From: JAJZOM01 sp046703545
Lineage (GTDB): Archaea; Thermoplasmatota; Thermoplasmata; Thermoplasmatales; Thermoplasmataceae
DNA length: 64,000 nt
Assembly (NCBI GenBank): GCA_046703545.1
Contig: JBJKSX010000013.1
Span: forward strand, 1-64,000
Direction: 5' to 3'
Positions 8,121 through 17,040 of this stretch are shown here, one piece after another. Numbering within the stretch: the first letter of the stretch is position 1; each line of letters starts with the position of its first letter. The position numbers and the translations under genes are program-made. The notes beneath the pieces were generated by a model. That model ran no database searches. It was not told where the DNA came from and worked only from the letters and a program-made list of their open reading frames with translations.

Positions 8121-9269
8121 TCACTGGACCATGTCTATTCCAATATCGTCGTCGTAGACGCCGAGGAGTTTTCTTATGCTCTTGGCATCGTTCCTACCGG
8201 AAATCATGTATGGGGATTTGACACCCGTGACCAGCACCAGCACCTTGATGTTGTCTCCCATGTCAGGCTCTATGCTTGCACCCCAAATTATCTGGGCATC
8301 CTTGTCGATCTTCTTCTGTATCTCAGCCATGGCATTCTCTGCCTCGCTCATTGTCATGCTGGATCCGCCAATGACCCTTATGAGGCAGCTCTTTGCGTCT
8401 GATATGTCTGCTTCAACGAGGGGCGATGATATTGCGTCTTCAACTGCAGAAAGAACCCTGTTGCTTCCTCCGGAAGCCTCACCGATTCCAACCATGGCGA
8501 CCCCGCCATCCTTCATTATGGTCTTGACATCGGCATAATCCAGGTTGATGAGCCCTGTCTTGGTGATCATCTCTGTTATTCCCTTCATTGCCTCAGAAAG
8601 AACCGAGTCCGCGTACTGGAATGCCTCCTGTATTGGCCTCTTTGGGACTTCCTGGAGGAGCTTGTCGTTTGGTATTGCGATCACTGTGTCTGAATACAGG
8701 GAGAGTTTCTCCAGCCCCGAGATTGCGTTCTCCATCCTTATATGACCTTCAGCGGAGAATGGAAGCGTCACGATTGAGATCACCAGCGAGCCTGCGTCAT
8801 GTGCGGCTTTTGCTATCACTGGAGCCGAACCGGTCCCGGTCCCGCCGCCAAGTCCGCATGTCACGAACGCTATGTCTGTCCTCTGGACGAGTTTCTGTAT
8901 CTGGGGCAGATCCTCCACAGCAGCCTCTTCTCCTATTTTTGGAACGGCTCCTGTCCCGAGGCCTCTCGTCCTCTTCTTGCCTATGATCATCCTGTGCTTT
9001 GAACTTATTGTTGTGAGATGATTTTCATCTGTATTTATGGCAACCAGTTCGGCACCTTCCACACCCTCGCTGGACAGCCTGTTCACGGTGTTGGATCCGC
9101 CACCGCCACATCCCATTATCTTGATCCTGACTCTCAGTTTGTTGGCAATTTCAAGTATCTCACGATCCTCCGGAGAGAGAAAATCATCGTCCATACTTGG
9201 CTCTACAGTTGTAACGGGTTCTGCATTCTCCATTGCCGATTTGTAAAGAAGGTCAACTATGTCTACCAT
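8121..9269 (-). CDS. ftsZ: Cell division GTPase FtsZ
   Basis: A tubulin-like GTPase that polymerises into the division ring. After an acidic N-terminal extension of about 45 residues, the GTP-binding motifs GCGGGGSNTVNR (53-64) and GGGTGTGSAP (141-150) are intact, and the catalytic T7 loop region LINLDYADVKTIM is visible. The C-terminal domain ends near VLVTGVKSP, followed by a tail (LLGVYDDDIGIDMVQ) that resembles a partner-binding peptide. A frame to 9290 is longer by seven codons, but the TATA-like run 9292-9304 lies 25-33 bases before the ATG at 9269, so I use 9269 and predict a leaderless message. Length 382 residues is normal. Confidence 0.95.
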   Translation of the reverse strand: MVDIVDLLYKSAMENAEPVTTVEPSMDDDFLSPEDREILEIANKLRVRIKIMGCGGGGSNTVNRLSSEGVEGAELVAINTDENHLTTISSKHRMIIGKKRTRGLGTGAVPKIGEEAAVEDLPQIQKLVQRTDIAFVTCGLGGGTGTGSAPVIAKAAHDAGSLVISIVTLPFSAEGHIRMENAISGLEKLSLYSDTVIAIPNDKLLQEVPKRPIQEAFQYADSVLSEAMKGITEMITKTGLINLDYADVKTIMKDGGVAMVGIGEASGGSNRVLSAVEDAISSPLVEADISDAKSCLIRVIGGSSMTMSEAENAMAEIQKKIDKDAQIIWGASIEPDMGDNIKVLVLVTGVKSPYMISGRNDAKSIRKLLGVYDDDIGIDMVQ

Positions 9270-9291
9270 ATGTCTGATAAGATAATTCATA

Positions 9292-9304
9292 GGTTATATA
9301 TTTT
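9292..9304 (-). promoter_or_regulatory. ftsZ promoter (TATA box)
   Basis: On the minus strand the run AAAAATATATAACC is centred 29 bases before the ATG at 9269. It is one of the clearest TATA boxes in the window and decides the ftsZ start. Confidence 0.6.
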
Positions 9305-9365
9305 TTTGTCTGTCAGATAAAGCAAATTCAACCTTTTTTTAGATGAAGAATTATGTCGGCATTTG

Positions 9366-10784
9366 TCAGACAACATCCTCCGTCTCCTTCTTGCGGATTA
9401 GAACCAGCGGCACTGGGATCAGGGAAACAATGCCTGAAATGAATAGCATTATTTCTGAGGCAAGGTAGAACAATGACAGGTACGGCTCTATGCCTCCATT
9501 CCCGACGCCAAGGAATATGCTGCCCACAACAGATGCAGGAACATAGGATGAGATGATCATGAAGACCAGTGTGAGGCCTATGACGGACCCCAGGTTGATC
9601 ATCAGGGCGCGTATTCCTGCAGTTTCCCCTCTCTGGTTTGCTGGAACTGAAAGCATTATTATGGTGCTGTTTGGCGGCGAAAACAGGCCATTGCCCGCTC
9701 CTGCCAGCACCATTGCGGCAGCCATGGATATGTACGGGGCGTGGTTCATTATGAATATCCCCAGAATTATGGAACCTATACCTGAGACAGCGAGCCCGGC
9801 CACTTCCAGCACTGTGTCAGGCACTTTCTTCTTCAACAGGCCGGCCAGATAACTGAACACGCCCATGGAGCCTGCAAGCGGAACAAGAAGTGCGCCTGCA
9901 TATAGCGGTGAATAGTGAAGAGGCCCCTGGAAGAAGAGCGTTATGACGAACAGGATTGAAAATCTTGAGAGTGAGCCAAGGAAGAGTGCAAGGGTCGCAA
10001 CTGACATCACGGGATTCTTCAGTATGCCGGGGTTTATTATGGGGCTCGGTGACTTCCTGGCTTCAAGTATGAACAACACGAAGAATGCAGCAGCAGGAAT
10101 ACAGAGGAAATATGTCACAGCCGAACTGAACCCTGTGCTTGGAAGCATGGTGAGGAATGCCACCAGGAACACTATGGAAAGGGACAGGAGGACCGCCCCC
10201 TTCCTGTCTATGTGGCCTTTCCTGCCGGGTGCAATTTCTCTTATATAACGTTGGGAGAGAAAGAAACCTGCAAGTGAGACAGGTATGTTGAACATGAAGA
10301 TTGCCCTCCATGTGAGGTCCGTCAATATGCCGCCAATGAGGGGGCCTATGGAAATGCCGAACGCCATGACCGCAGCATTGATTCCCATGGCCTTCCTCAA
10401 TTCGATGGCCTTGAAAGTGTCGGTGACTATGGCAAGGCTGTTTGAAAACAGGAATGCCCCTCCTATTCCCTGGATGAGCCTCCCTGAAAGGAGGGTCATG
10501 CCGTCAGGTGCAAGAGTTGAGACCAGGGAACCGAAGAAGAAGACAAGATAGCCTAGGGAGTAGAGACGTTTCCGGCCAACGCTGTCAGAGTACTTTCCAA
10601 GTATGGGCGTCAGAACCGTAAGTGCAAGTGAATAGGCAACGATGATCCATATTGCCAGCAGGAAAGATATGCGGAGATCAAGAAGTATGGTGGGGATTGC
10701 AATCAGCAGCGATGATGTGTTGACCACAGAGAGAAAAGTTCCGGTACCTGTGACCGTGATTATCTTTCTTCCGTAAGAGTCCAT
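9366..10784 (-). CDS. MFS drug-type exporter, DHA2-like
   Basis: A 472-residue protein with about 14 hydrophobic segments. The N-terminal region carries DHA2/QacA-EmrB features: motif D1-like SSLLIAIPTI in helix 1, the cytoplasmic GKYSDSVGRKRLYSLG (motif A) and the helix-4/5 motif RLIQGIGGAFLFSNS (motif B), then GISIGPLIGG (motif C of antiporters). It is probably a proton-coupled exporter of toxic organic compounds; the substrate is unknown. TATA-like sequence TTTTAATTAG (10810-10818) lies about 29 bases before the ATG at 10784. It is divergent from pyrE. Confidence 0.87.
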   Translation of the reverse strand: MDSYGRKIITVTGTGTFLSVVNTSSLLIAIPTILLDLRISFLLAIWIIVAYSLALTVLTPILGKYSDSVGRKRLYSLGYLVFFFGSLVSTLAPDGMTLLSGRLIQGIGGAFLFSNSLAIVTDTFKAIELRKAMGINAAVMAFGISIGPLIGGILTDLTWRAIFMFNIPVSLAGFFLSQRYIREIAPGRKGHIDRKGAVLLSLSIVFLVAFLTMLPSTGFSSAVTYFLCIPAAAFFVLFILEARKSPSPIINPGILKNPVMSVATLALFLGSLSRFSILFVITLFFQGPLHYSPLYAGALLVPLAGSMGVFSYLAGLLKKKVPDTVLEVAGLAVSGIGSIILGIFIMNHAPYISMAAAMVLAGAGNGLFSPPNSTIIMLSVPANQRGETAGIRALMINLGSVIGLTLVFMIISSYVPASVVGSIFLGVGNGGIEPYLSLFYLASEIMLFISGIVSLIPVPLVLIRKKETEDVV

Positions 10785-10809
10785 TTTTTTAGAGTGAAAT
10801 TTTATTCCT

Positions 10810-10818
10810 AATTAAAAT
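10810..10818 (-). promoter_or_regulatory. TATA-like element of the DHA2 exporter gene
   Basis: The minus-strand TTTTAATTAG is centred about 29 bases before the start codon at 10784. Confidence 0.4.
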
Positions 10819-10934
10819 GATTGGAGCTCCCCTGAATTCAAAAATAAGCCGGGATATTTCATAATCAATTTATCCGTTTCAGAATATTCTGCACTGGAAC
10901 ATAAGTTATTCTAAACTGTGGCCATACTCCAGGG

Positions 10935-11450
10935 ATGGATGAACTGGCCGGAAAGCTTTCAACTGAACTGCTTGAATCGGGAGCCATTAAGTTTGGGGAC
11001 TTCACCCTGACTTCTGGAAGGAAATCGAAATATTACGTTGACATAAAGGACGCTGCAACCAGGCCTGAATTGCTTGGCCTCATCGCAGAGATATTCGCCG
11101 GAAAGACGTCAAAAACCAAACTCGCAGGAGTTGAACTGGGCGCGGTGCCCATTCTCGTGGCCACTGCCGTGGCAAAGAATGTCCCCTACCTGATCATAAG
11201 AAAGGAAAGAAAGCACGGGACTGGGAAGCTCACCATAGGCGAGATAGAGCCCGGGGAAACCATAGAGATCATAGAGGATGTTGTCACCACCGGCGGATCT
11301 GTGCTCAAGGCTGCAAAGTACCTCAGGGAAAACGGTGCCATTGTGCAGGACGCCCACTGTGTTGTAGACAGGGAAGAGGGAGGGGTGGAACTCCTGAAGG
11401 AAAATGGCATTGCCCTCCATCCGATAATAAGGATCTCTGAAATAATGTGA
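10935..11450 (+). CDS. pyrE: Orotate phosphoribosyltransferase
   Basis: Transfers phosphoribose from PRPP to orotate, giving OMP, the substrate of PyrF. The N-terminus has the family FTLTSGRKSKYYVDIK. The catalytic lysine region is KERKHGTGK, and the PRPP motif IIEDVVTTGGS (about 112-122) is intact. Length 171 is normal for archaea. The start at 10935 has AT-rich sequence (10903-10914) about 28 bases upstream. It converges on the aIF6 gene 11 bases downstream. Confidence 0.95.
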   Translation: MDELAGKLSTELLESGAIKFGDFTLTSGRKSKYYVDIKDAATRPELLGLIAEIFAGKTSKTKLAGVELGAVPILVATAVAKNVPYLIIRKERKHGTGKLTIGEIEPGETIEIIEDVVTTGGSVLKAAKYLRENGAIVQDAHCVVDREEGGVELLKENGIALHPIIRISEIM

Positions 11451-11461
11451 TTTCCCTGCCC

Positions 11462-12115
11462 TCAGGACAGGATATCGTCTATTCTTCCCAGCTCAATTGG
11501 TGTTGTCTCCCTTCCAACAAACACGCCCTTGCTGTTTGCAAGGATCGAGGAGCCAACATACATGTTTCCGAAATTGGCTGTCCCTTCCTTTACAGGGACC
11601 TTGAAAAGCTCTGAAAGAGACTTCAGTTCATCTTCGGAAGCTTCAGGCGTGACCAGCATGCCTTTCTTTGTCAGGACTGCAGCACTTCCAACGGTCTTTA
11701 TTCCGCCAATAGTGCCTTTCACCACCTCAACGCCAAGCGCGTCCTCAATCTTCTTCTGGGAGCCTGCGGTGAATCCCTTGTGTATCATTGCGGCATGGTC
11801 GTTTGCAATCACATCGTTCCCGATCGCATTGACCTTGTCCTTCAGGATCAGCACATTCCTGCCGTTGATCTGCTCAGTAAACTTGTGGCCCTCCCCGTTG
11901 CGGGAGACCACGATTCCATTGGAGTTTAGGGCAAGGAATGTCCCGATGAGGCTGGAATTGTCGATCAGGAGCTTTTCAACCGGAACGCCAAGGCCTTCAG
12001 AGACCCTGGCCGCGGTCTGATCCTCGACATTGTCTGGCAACAGGACGATGTCATCCCAGGCTTTCGAATAAACCCCTATAAAATCGCTTCTTAAAATAGA
12101 TATTTTCTGTATCAT
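11462..12115 (-). CDS. eif6: Translation initiation factor aIF6
   Basis: Anti-association factor that binds the 50S subunit and blocks 30S joining until late in biogenesis. About 217 residues form the five-fold pentein repeat; each repeat is visible as a strand pair with a conserved GTFLALNSNGIVVS, NDVIANDHAAMIHK or SSILANSKGVFVG-like segment. The frame can be read from a TTG at 12124, but the ATG at 12115, 11 bases after the L31e stop, begins the usual MIQKISI. It is the last gene of the S19e-PDCD5-L39e-L31e-aIF6 operon, an arrangement conserved across archaea. Confidence 0.94.
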   Translation of the reverse strand: MIQKISILRSDFIGVYSKAWDDIVLLPDNVEDQTAARVSEGLGVPVEKLLIDNSSLIGTFLALNSNGIVVSRNGEGHKFTEQINGRNVLILKDKVNAIGNDVIANDHAAMIHKGFTAGSQKKIEDALGVEVVKGTIGGIKTVGSAAVLTKKGMLVTPEASEDELKSLSELFKVPVKEGTANFGNMYVGSSILANSKGVFVGRETTPIELGRIDDILS

Positions 12116-12126
12116 CTGTGGCAACT

Positions 12127-12396
12127 TCAGGGCAGAATGACTTCTGCAGTCCCGTCCTGAAGCTTAATGACCTTCACTGTGAGCTTGGGCTTGATCTTTT
12201 CCCGTCCCTGGCTCCAAACCGACTCATTCACTCTTCCATCGATCCAGATCTTGGATTTCTCCACCTTTGCATTTCTGGAAACGTATTCCTTGAGAACCTC
12301 AATTGCTGTATCGGCTCTCCTGGCTCCTGAAGACCTCTTTGCGGCCCTCAGGGGAACATTAAGCACTATTTCGTTGGTAAGTTCGCTCTCCACCAT
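12127..12396 (-). CDS. rpl31e: Ribosomal protein L31e
   Basis: An 89-residue large-subunit protein near the peptide exit tunnel. The family pattern is clear: NVPLRAAKRSSGARRADTA, then an EYV segment, then a basic strand KIWIDGRVNESVWSQGREKI and an acidic VKVIKLQDGTAEV end. It lies in the ribosomal operon between L39e and aIF6, with a 13-base gap to L39e. Confidence 0.95.
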   Translation of the reverse strand: MVESELTNEIVLNVPLRAAKRSSGARRADTAIEVLKEYVSRNAKVEKSKIWIDGRVNESVWSQGREKIKPKLTVKVIKLQDGTAEVILP

Positions 12397-12409
12397 TTAA
12401 ATCACACAC

Positions 12410-12565
12410 TTACAGTTTAAGACTGTTCTTTCTCCAGTTTCTTCTCTTGGGGTTTGAAGTGACCCTCCTGGCTGTCTTCATCATGACCCAGCCAGGAACT
12501 CTCCTGTTTTCCTTCACTTTCTTCATCAGCCTTATCTTCCGGCCAAGTTCCTTGTTTCTGCTCAT
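12410..12565 (-). CDS. rpl39e: Ribosomal protein L39e
   Basis: This 51-residue gene is easy to miss because of its size. Read from the ATG at 12565, it begins MSRNKELGRKIRLMKK and contains the family core RRVPGWVMMKTARRV and an NWRKNSLKL end, with very high Arg and Lys content. L39e lines the peptide exit tunnel. It sits exactly in the 171-base gap between PDCD5 (stop at 12568) and L31e, as in other archaea. Confidence 0.95.
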   Translation of the reverse strand: MSRNKELGRKIRLMKKVKENRRVPGWVMMKTARRVTSNPKRRNWRKNSLKL

Positions 12566-12567
12566 CT

Positions 12568-12912
12568 TTATCTCCTCTCTATCCTGGTATCTCTTTTTGT
12601 TTCTGTTAATCTTGACAGTATGTCTCTCAGCTCCGCATCGGTCAGGACCCTGTTGATCCTTCCCATGGATGCCAGCTGGATCAGTTGGTTCTCAACGTTC
12701 TCTGCTATATCGGGACGCACTAGCCTCACATTGGCAAGCCTTTCCCTTGCATCAGGTGCAAGGATCTGCCTGAGGATTTGCTGCTTCCTGGCCTTCTCGG
12801 CTTCCTGGGCCTTTTGCTGCTGCTCTTCCTGCTGCTGTTGGTCTGCAAGGTTTCCCTGCATCTCCATCAGCTTTCTTCTTCTAAGTTCCTCCAGTTCGTC
12901 GTCGTTTTCCAT
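12568..12912 (-). CDS. PDCD5 family DNA-binding protein
   Basis: A 114-residue archaeal homologue of human PDCD5. It has a flexible acidic and glutamine-rich N-terminal helix (LADQQQQEEQQQKAQEAEKAR, about 22-42), followed by the conserved core LRQILAPDARERLANVRLV and a three-helix bundle ending in a basic tail (ETKRDTRIERR). Archaeal members bind double-stranded DNA in vitro; the cell role is unclear. Its place between S19e and L39e is conserved. The stop is two bases before the L39e start. Confidence 0.93.
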   Translation of the reverse strand: MENDDELEELRRRKLMEMQGNLADQQQQEEQQQKAQEAEKARKQQILRQILAPDARERLANVRLVRPDIAENVENQLIQLASMGRINRVLTDAELRDILSRLTETKRDTRIERR

Positions 12913-12922
12913 TTCCTATCAC

Positions 12923-13375
12923 TCAGAGGTATTTTTCGAGCGAAGGATCTGACTGGGCAAGAGATTTCATGACCTCCTTTGACGCCTTGTCCAGTATTGA
13001 ATTCCCCTGGGGGGCTATGGATCTGCCCTTCTTGTCTTTCTTGACATATCCAAGTTTCTCAAGGGTCTGAAGCATCTGCCTCACGATGTACCTGCTTCCC
13101 TTTGCGGGGTGGTATCCCTGTGAGCCATTGTCAACTCTTCCGCCATATTCTTCGCTAAGTCTGGATATACCTATTGGACCATTTAAATAGACTTTTCTCA
13201 AGGTTGAAGCAAGCCTGTTGTAGAACCAGTCTGGCTCGTCCCAGGCCTTCTCTTTGTGGACTCCTGCCTTCAGAAGGCCGGCCCACTCCGGAACCTCGAT
13301 CTTCTTCTCCTTCTTGAACTCCTCAGCAAGTTTCTTCATGAGGAGGTTGGGAGGTACTTCTCTAACGTTTACCAT
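12923..13375 (-). CDS. rps19e: Ribosomal protein S19e
   Basis: A 150-residue small-subunit protein needed for 30S maturation. Typical segments are VREVPPNLLMKKLAEEFK, PEWAGLLKAGVHKE (with the conserved PEW), DWFYNRLASTLRKVY and the HPAKGSRYIVRQMLQTLEKLG winged-helix-like part. It is the first gene of the translation operon. Confidence 0.95.
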   Translation of the reverse strand: MVNVREVPPNLLMKKLAEEFKKEKKIEVPEWAGLLKAGVHKEKAWDEPDWFYNRLASTLRKVYLNGPIGISRLSEEYGGRVDNGSQGYHPAKGSRYIVRQMLQTLEKLGYVKKDKKGRSIAPQGNSILDKASKEVMKSLAQSDPSLEKYL

Positions 13376-13480
13376 TGAACATCACGAATAGGGGTGCATT
13401 TAAAGACTGCTTATAATTCTTTCTGGGATCGCCACGAATTGCAGTAATCCCATGTATGACGGGCTCTGATAATACTTTTC

Positions 13481-15094
13481 CTAGGATGTCCTGTTCACCA
13501 CATTCATTGTGATGTAGAGTGCCCCAAGGTTCAGTGCAAGTGCGGAAAGGTAGAACGAAACGGGGTGGGAGAACGGTGAAAAAGTGAAGGCATATGTGAT
13601 CACCACCGCTATTATGGTGGGAATGGCCGTGAAGAAGAGGGTGATTCCAAAAAGGGTGAACAGGGCCAGGTTTCCACCAAAAGAGTAGAAATTCACTGTT
13701 GTTGAGCCCCTGGGAAGCTTGCGGAGAAGCCTCCTGAGATTGAACAGGGAAGTGTATACATAGGCCACTATGAGGTTGGCAGGCAGGAGCAGCATTTCCA
13801 GTATGCCAGGAGATTCCTTCAGAACGAAGAGCAGTGAGATCGGGGTGACGATTACTGTGAAGATGATTGCGCCCACGTAATTCTTTGAGTATATTATGTC
13901 CCTGAGTTTCACAGGAAGAGCCTGCAGGACGCTTATCCCGTTCCCTTCCGAAATTATGAGGACGATTGAGTAAAATGCGGAAGACACTATGACTATGGAA
14001 AGCAGTGAAAGGTATACCGATATGGTGCCGAAGGATACGGAGGATGAATAGAAGAACAGCTGGAACAGGGTCGGCGTCACGAATATTATCGGTATAAGGA
14101 TCATTGTGGCATTCTGTGGCTTCCTGAATATGTTGCGTATGTCCTTGGTGAAGGAATTCCTGTAGAACCCCTTCACGATAACCTTGCTGTCGCTGTGGTG
14201 GAGTGTTGCCTGAGACAGGGAGTCCTGTTCCGATATCCTGAGGAAAATTCTCTTGTTGAACCTGACGAACAGGTAAACAAAAAAGAGAGCATAGAGGGCC
14301 GATGCGAGGGTTGCTGTGAGGAGCAGGCCTGTATTCAAAAATGATGGGTAGGCCACGTACGACACGTTGATCAGAGGCACGAACATCAGGTACAGGTGGG
14401 TTGAAATGGAAGGGAATTGCGGCAGCAGATTGGGGGCCTGGAGAGCTATTTCAAACAGCACGAAAATTCCAATGAGGCCAACAAGCCTTGAAATGTTGGA
14501 TATTGCACCGAGTTTTCCCCTCCTTGCATTTGCATTCCTGCTGGACAGGAATGATACAATGAGGACTCCACTGAGGTATCCCATGGCCATCACCACGAAT
14601 GCCATGAGGATCCCGAAGGGTATTGCTGAAAGGTTCCCCGTGAACAATGTGTACTCGATTATGATGGGGATGATCACATAAAGGCTGCTGGAACCGTTGT
14701 AGACGAACCAGGAAAGGGGGAGGATGAAATGGCCTATGTTGGTTGGCAGCACCCTCAGGGGTTCAAAGAGCTTGTAGTTCCTGATTATGTTTATGAACAT
14801 AACCACACTGTAAAGGCTCACCAGGAAAATGTACGAATAGAGTATGAAGGAGATGGCCTGCAGATGGTCAACAATGCTTGTTACGCCCGTATTGGAGTTC
14901 ACCAAAAATGTTGAGAAAAGTCCCATCATGACAGATGTGAAAAGGTAAGTGGTCATGATGAGTCGCTGAATGTACCTCTCGCCCTGCCTGGTGGAGGAAC
15001 CCATCCTCTGCTGGAATTTCTGCGAGTCCTTCAGGGCAAGGTACCTCTGCTCAATGACGAGCCTCTTGCTCATCTCCCACATGACATTCTTCAT
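13481..15094 (-). CDS. ABC-2 type transporter permease
   Basis: A 537-residue integral membrane protein with about 11 or 12 hydrophobic segments, two of them after a cytoplasmic N-terminus of about 50 residues. It has no nucleotide-binding motif. It starts inside the last codons of the ATPase gene (4-base overlap at 15091-15094), so the two are translated together and probably form one exporter. Large cytoplasmic loops near residues 275-310 are rich in charged residues. The substrate (lipid, peptide, drug) is not readable. Confidence 0.8.
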   Translation of the reverse strand: MKNVMWEMSKRLVIEQRYLALKDSQKFQQRMGSSTRQGERYIQRLIMTTYLFTSVMMGLFSTFLVNSNTGVTSIVDHLQAISFILYSYIFLVSLYSVVMFINIIRNYKLFEPLRVLPTNIGHFILPLSWFVYNGSSSLYVIIPIIIEYTLFTGNLSAIPFGILMAFVVMAMGYLSGVLIVSFLSSRNANARRGKLGAISNISRLVGLIGIFVLFEIALQAPNLLPQFPSISTHLYLMFVPLINVSYVAYPSFLNTGLLLTATLASALYALFFVYLFVRFNKRIFLRISEQDSLSQATLHHSDSKVIVKGFYRNSFTKDIRNIFRKPQNATMILIPIIFVTPTLFQLFFYSSSVSFGTISVYLSLLSIVIVSSAFYSIVLIISEGNGISVLQALPVKLRDIIYSKNYVGAIIFTVIVTPISLLFVLKESPGILEMLLLPANLIVAYVYTSLFNLRRLLRKLPRGSTTVNFYSFGGNLALFTLFGITLFFTAIPTIIAVVITYAFTFSPFSHPVSFYLSALALNLGALYITMNVVNRTS

Positions 15095-15873
15095 CTGCTC
15101 ATCGTCTCTTTGAGTGATTTTATGACCGGCTCCAGATCACTGTCCCCGGTCATCTTGAGGAATATGTCCTCGAGGTTGGATTCCGATGTGCCGGACCTAG
15201 CCTTCATCTCATCCAGGGTGCCAGTGTCGATGATCTTCCCCCTGTATATGATGGCAAGCCTGCTGCAAACATTCTGTGCCACCTCTAGCACATGTGTTGA
15301 GAATATTACGGTCCTGCCTTCACGGGCATAGTCTGTGAGCAGGTTCTTCAAGATCTTCGCTGATCTTGGATCAAGGCCGTTCATTCCCTCATCCAGCACG
15401 ATGATCTCAGGGTCGTGTATGAGCGCAGAGATGATAGCCACCTTCTGCTTCGTGCCGAATGACAGCGAACCAATGAAGCTGTCAAGCTTGTCGCCTATCT
15501 CGAAAGCCTCTGCGAACCTCTTGATCCTGTTCTCCAGGACACTAGGTTCGATCTTCCTTATTGAGCCAATGAAACCTAGGAATTCGATGGGGGTCAGTGA
15601 CTCATACATCGTGGGCGTTTCGGGAACATAGCCCACCACGGATTTCACGCCTATGGGGTCATCGATCACATTCATCCCTTTTACTCTCACATACCCTGCG
15701 GTAGGTTCCATTATTGAGCATATGATCCTCAGAAGCGTGGTCTTGCCTGATCCATTTGGACCCAGAATGCCGAACACCTGCCCGGGTTCCACATCAAGTT
15801 CAACCCCGTCCAGTGCGTGAGTGTCCCCATAATTCTTGTAAAGCCCCTTTATTGATATTGAATTCTCAGGCAT
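15091..15873 (-). CDS. ABC transporter ATP-binding protein
   Basis: A 260-residue ATPase with all core motifs: Walker A GPNGSGKTT (38-46), Q-loop region YVPETPTMY, signature LSFGTKQK (136-143; it has F at the usual G position), Walker B IIVLDEGMNGLDP (156-168; Glu in place as catalytic base) and switch His in FSTHVLE. The layout fits ABC-2 exporters of the CcmA/DrrA type. It is translationally coupled to the permease downstream. Confidence 0.93.
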   Translation of the reverse strand: MPENSISIKGLYKNYGDTHALDGVELDVEPGQVFGILGPNGSGKTTLLRIICSIMEPTAGYVRVKGMNVIDDPIGVKSVVGYVPETPTMYESLTPIEFLGFIGSIRKIEPSVLENRIKRFAEAFEIGDKLDSFIGSLSFGTKQKVAIISALIHDPEIIVLDEGMNGLDPRSAKILKNLLTDYAREGRTVIFSTHVLEVAQNVCSRLAIIYRGKIIDTGTLDEMKARSGTSESNLEDIFLKMTGDSDLEPVIKSLKETMSR

Positions 15874-15911
15874 CCTGAATCACCATTCCCAAGTTGGCGC
15901 ATCCATTCGGA

Positions 15912-16901
15912 TCACACCAGCGATACATGGAGGATCATATGAAAAACCTGTCCCACAACATATGAAGCAAGGGCAGCGAGGAGTGCCAGGCCGGAAGCTT
16001 TCACCGATTCCCTCAGAATCTTCATGTTCATCGTGATTGCAATGATTGAGTTTGACAGCCCCTGCGTCACTGCAACCAGTATGACGGAAATTATGAGGGC
16101 CCACAGCCTGCCAAGGAATACGAATGGAAGTATGGGGATCAGTGCGCCAAGTATGTAGAAGGCACCCACATTCACTGCGGACCTGCGGGATTCGCCCCTG
16201 TATTTTTCCTCCTTTCCCTGGTCTGTCTCGTGATTCTTGAGAATGGCCTCCCTCCTGAGCTTTGATATCTTGAACTGTGTTTCAGAGTTCTTTGAGAGAT
16301 AGGCGCCCACACTCATGCTCATGGCTCCGCTCACACCCACAATAAGGCCGCCAAGTGCCACATCCAGGTGATTGGTCAGAAGGGCAGTGAGGCCGGCAAT
16401 AGCTGCAAGGACTTCCACAAGGCCGTCACTGATTCCATAGATTATGTCCCTGTTTCTCTCAATCCTCTGCCTGTTCTGGTCCAGTGTGTAGCTGAAGACA
16501 TCCTCATGCTCAATCTCCTCGCTTATGATCCTCTCGATGCCATTCCGGAATTCGGAGTCCATGTCAGTCCTGTTTGCATACTCGCGGTAAGTGGCCACCG
16601 TTTCCACTTCCCCGTATTCCAGAAGCTTCACCGTGAGGCCCGTTCCAAGGATGCTGTGCAGGAAAAGCATGAACCTGACCTTGAGCATCTTGGCCCTGAG
16701 CTTTGAAACATCGAACCCCTTTTGCCTGAGGAATTTTCCCCAGAACCTTGAGTGTTCCTCCTCAACTGAGGACAGGCGAAGCAGGCTGCTCTTGAGTTTC
16801 TCATCGTCAACGCGGCGGGAAAGGCGCTTGTAAAATTCCAGATCTGTGAGTTCGTCCCTGTAAAAATTCTTCATCTCGCTGAGTTCTTCCCCGGCTGCCA
16901 T
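15912..16901 (-). CDS. Membrane ferritin-like iron transporter (MbfA/VIT1 type)
   Basis: Two domains are fused. Residues 1-140 are a rubrerythrin/ferritin-like four-helix domain with diiron-type ligands: DEL (E17), VEEEH (47-50), a YGEVET segment (about 96-101) and ISEEIEHE (126-133). Residues about 150-329 are a VIT1/CCC1 domain beginning with RNRDIIYGISDGLVEVLAAI, with five membrane helices. Bacterial MbfA (membrane erythrin) of this layout exports iron and protects against peroxide. Excess ferrous iron is a likely hazard for an acidophile. The direction of transport here is inferred from the family. It lies upstream of the ABC pair on the same strand with a 38-base gap. Confidence 0.85.
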   Translation of the reverse strand: MAAGEELSEMKNFYRDELTDLEFYKRLSRRVDDEKLKSSLLRLSSVEEEHSRFWGKFLRQKGFDVSKLRAKMLKVRFMLFLHSILGTGLTVKLLEYGEVETVATYREYANRTDMDSEFRNGIERIISEEIEHEDVFSYTLDQNRQRIERNRDIIYGISDGLVEVLAAIAGLTALLTNHLDVALGGLIVGVSGAMSMSVGAYLSKNSETQFKISKLRREAILKNHETDQGKEEKYRGESRRSAVNVGAFYILGALIPILPFVFLGRLWALIISVILVAVTQGLSNSIIAITMNMKILRESVKASGLALLAALASYVVGQVFHMILHVSLV

Positions 16902-17040
16902 CAGGTGTGAAATTTATCCTGCATTAAAAAAACCATGTCTGTTGTGACTATTATGGAAAAAAACATATTTTTATTTATTTGAAAATCCCCCTGTCATTCA
17001 ATGTAAGTGGCTTATTTGGGAGGCACCCTCAACAGATGCC

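Noticed and set aside
8588..8986. 132-codon plus-strand frame opposite ftsZ
   Set aside because: It is antisense to a well-conserved gene and very rich in Arg, Ser and Pro, as expected of a shadow frame.
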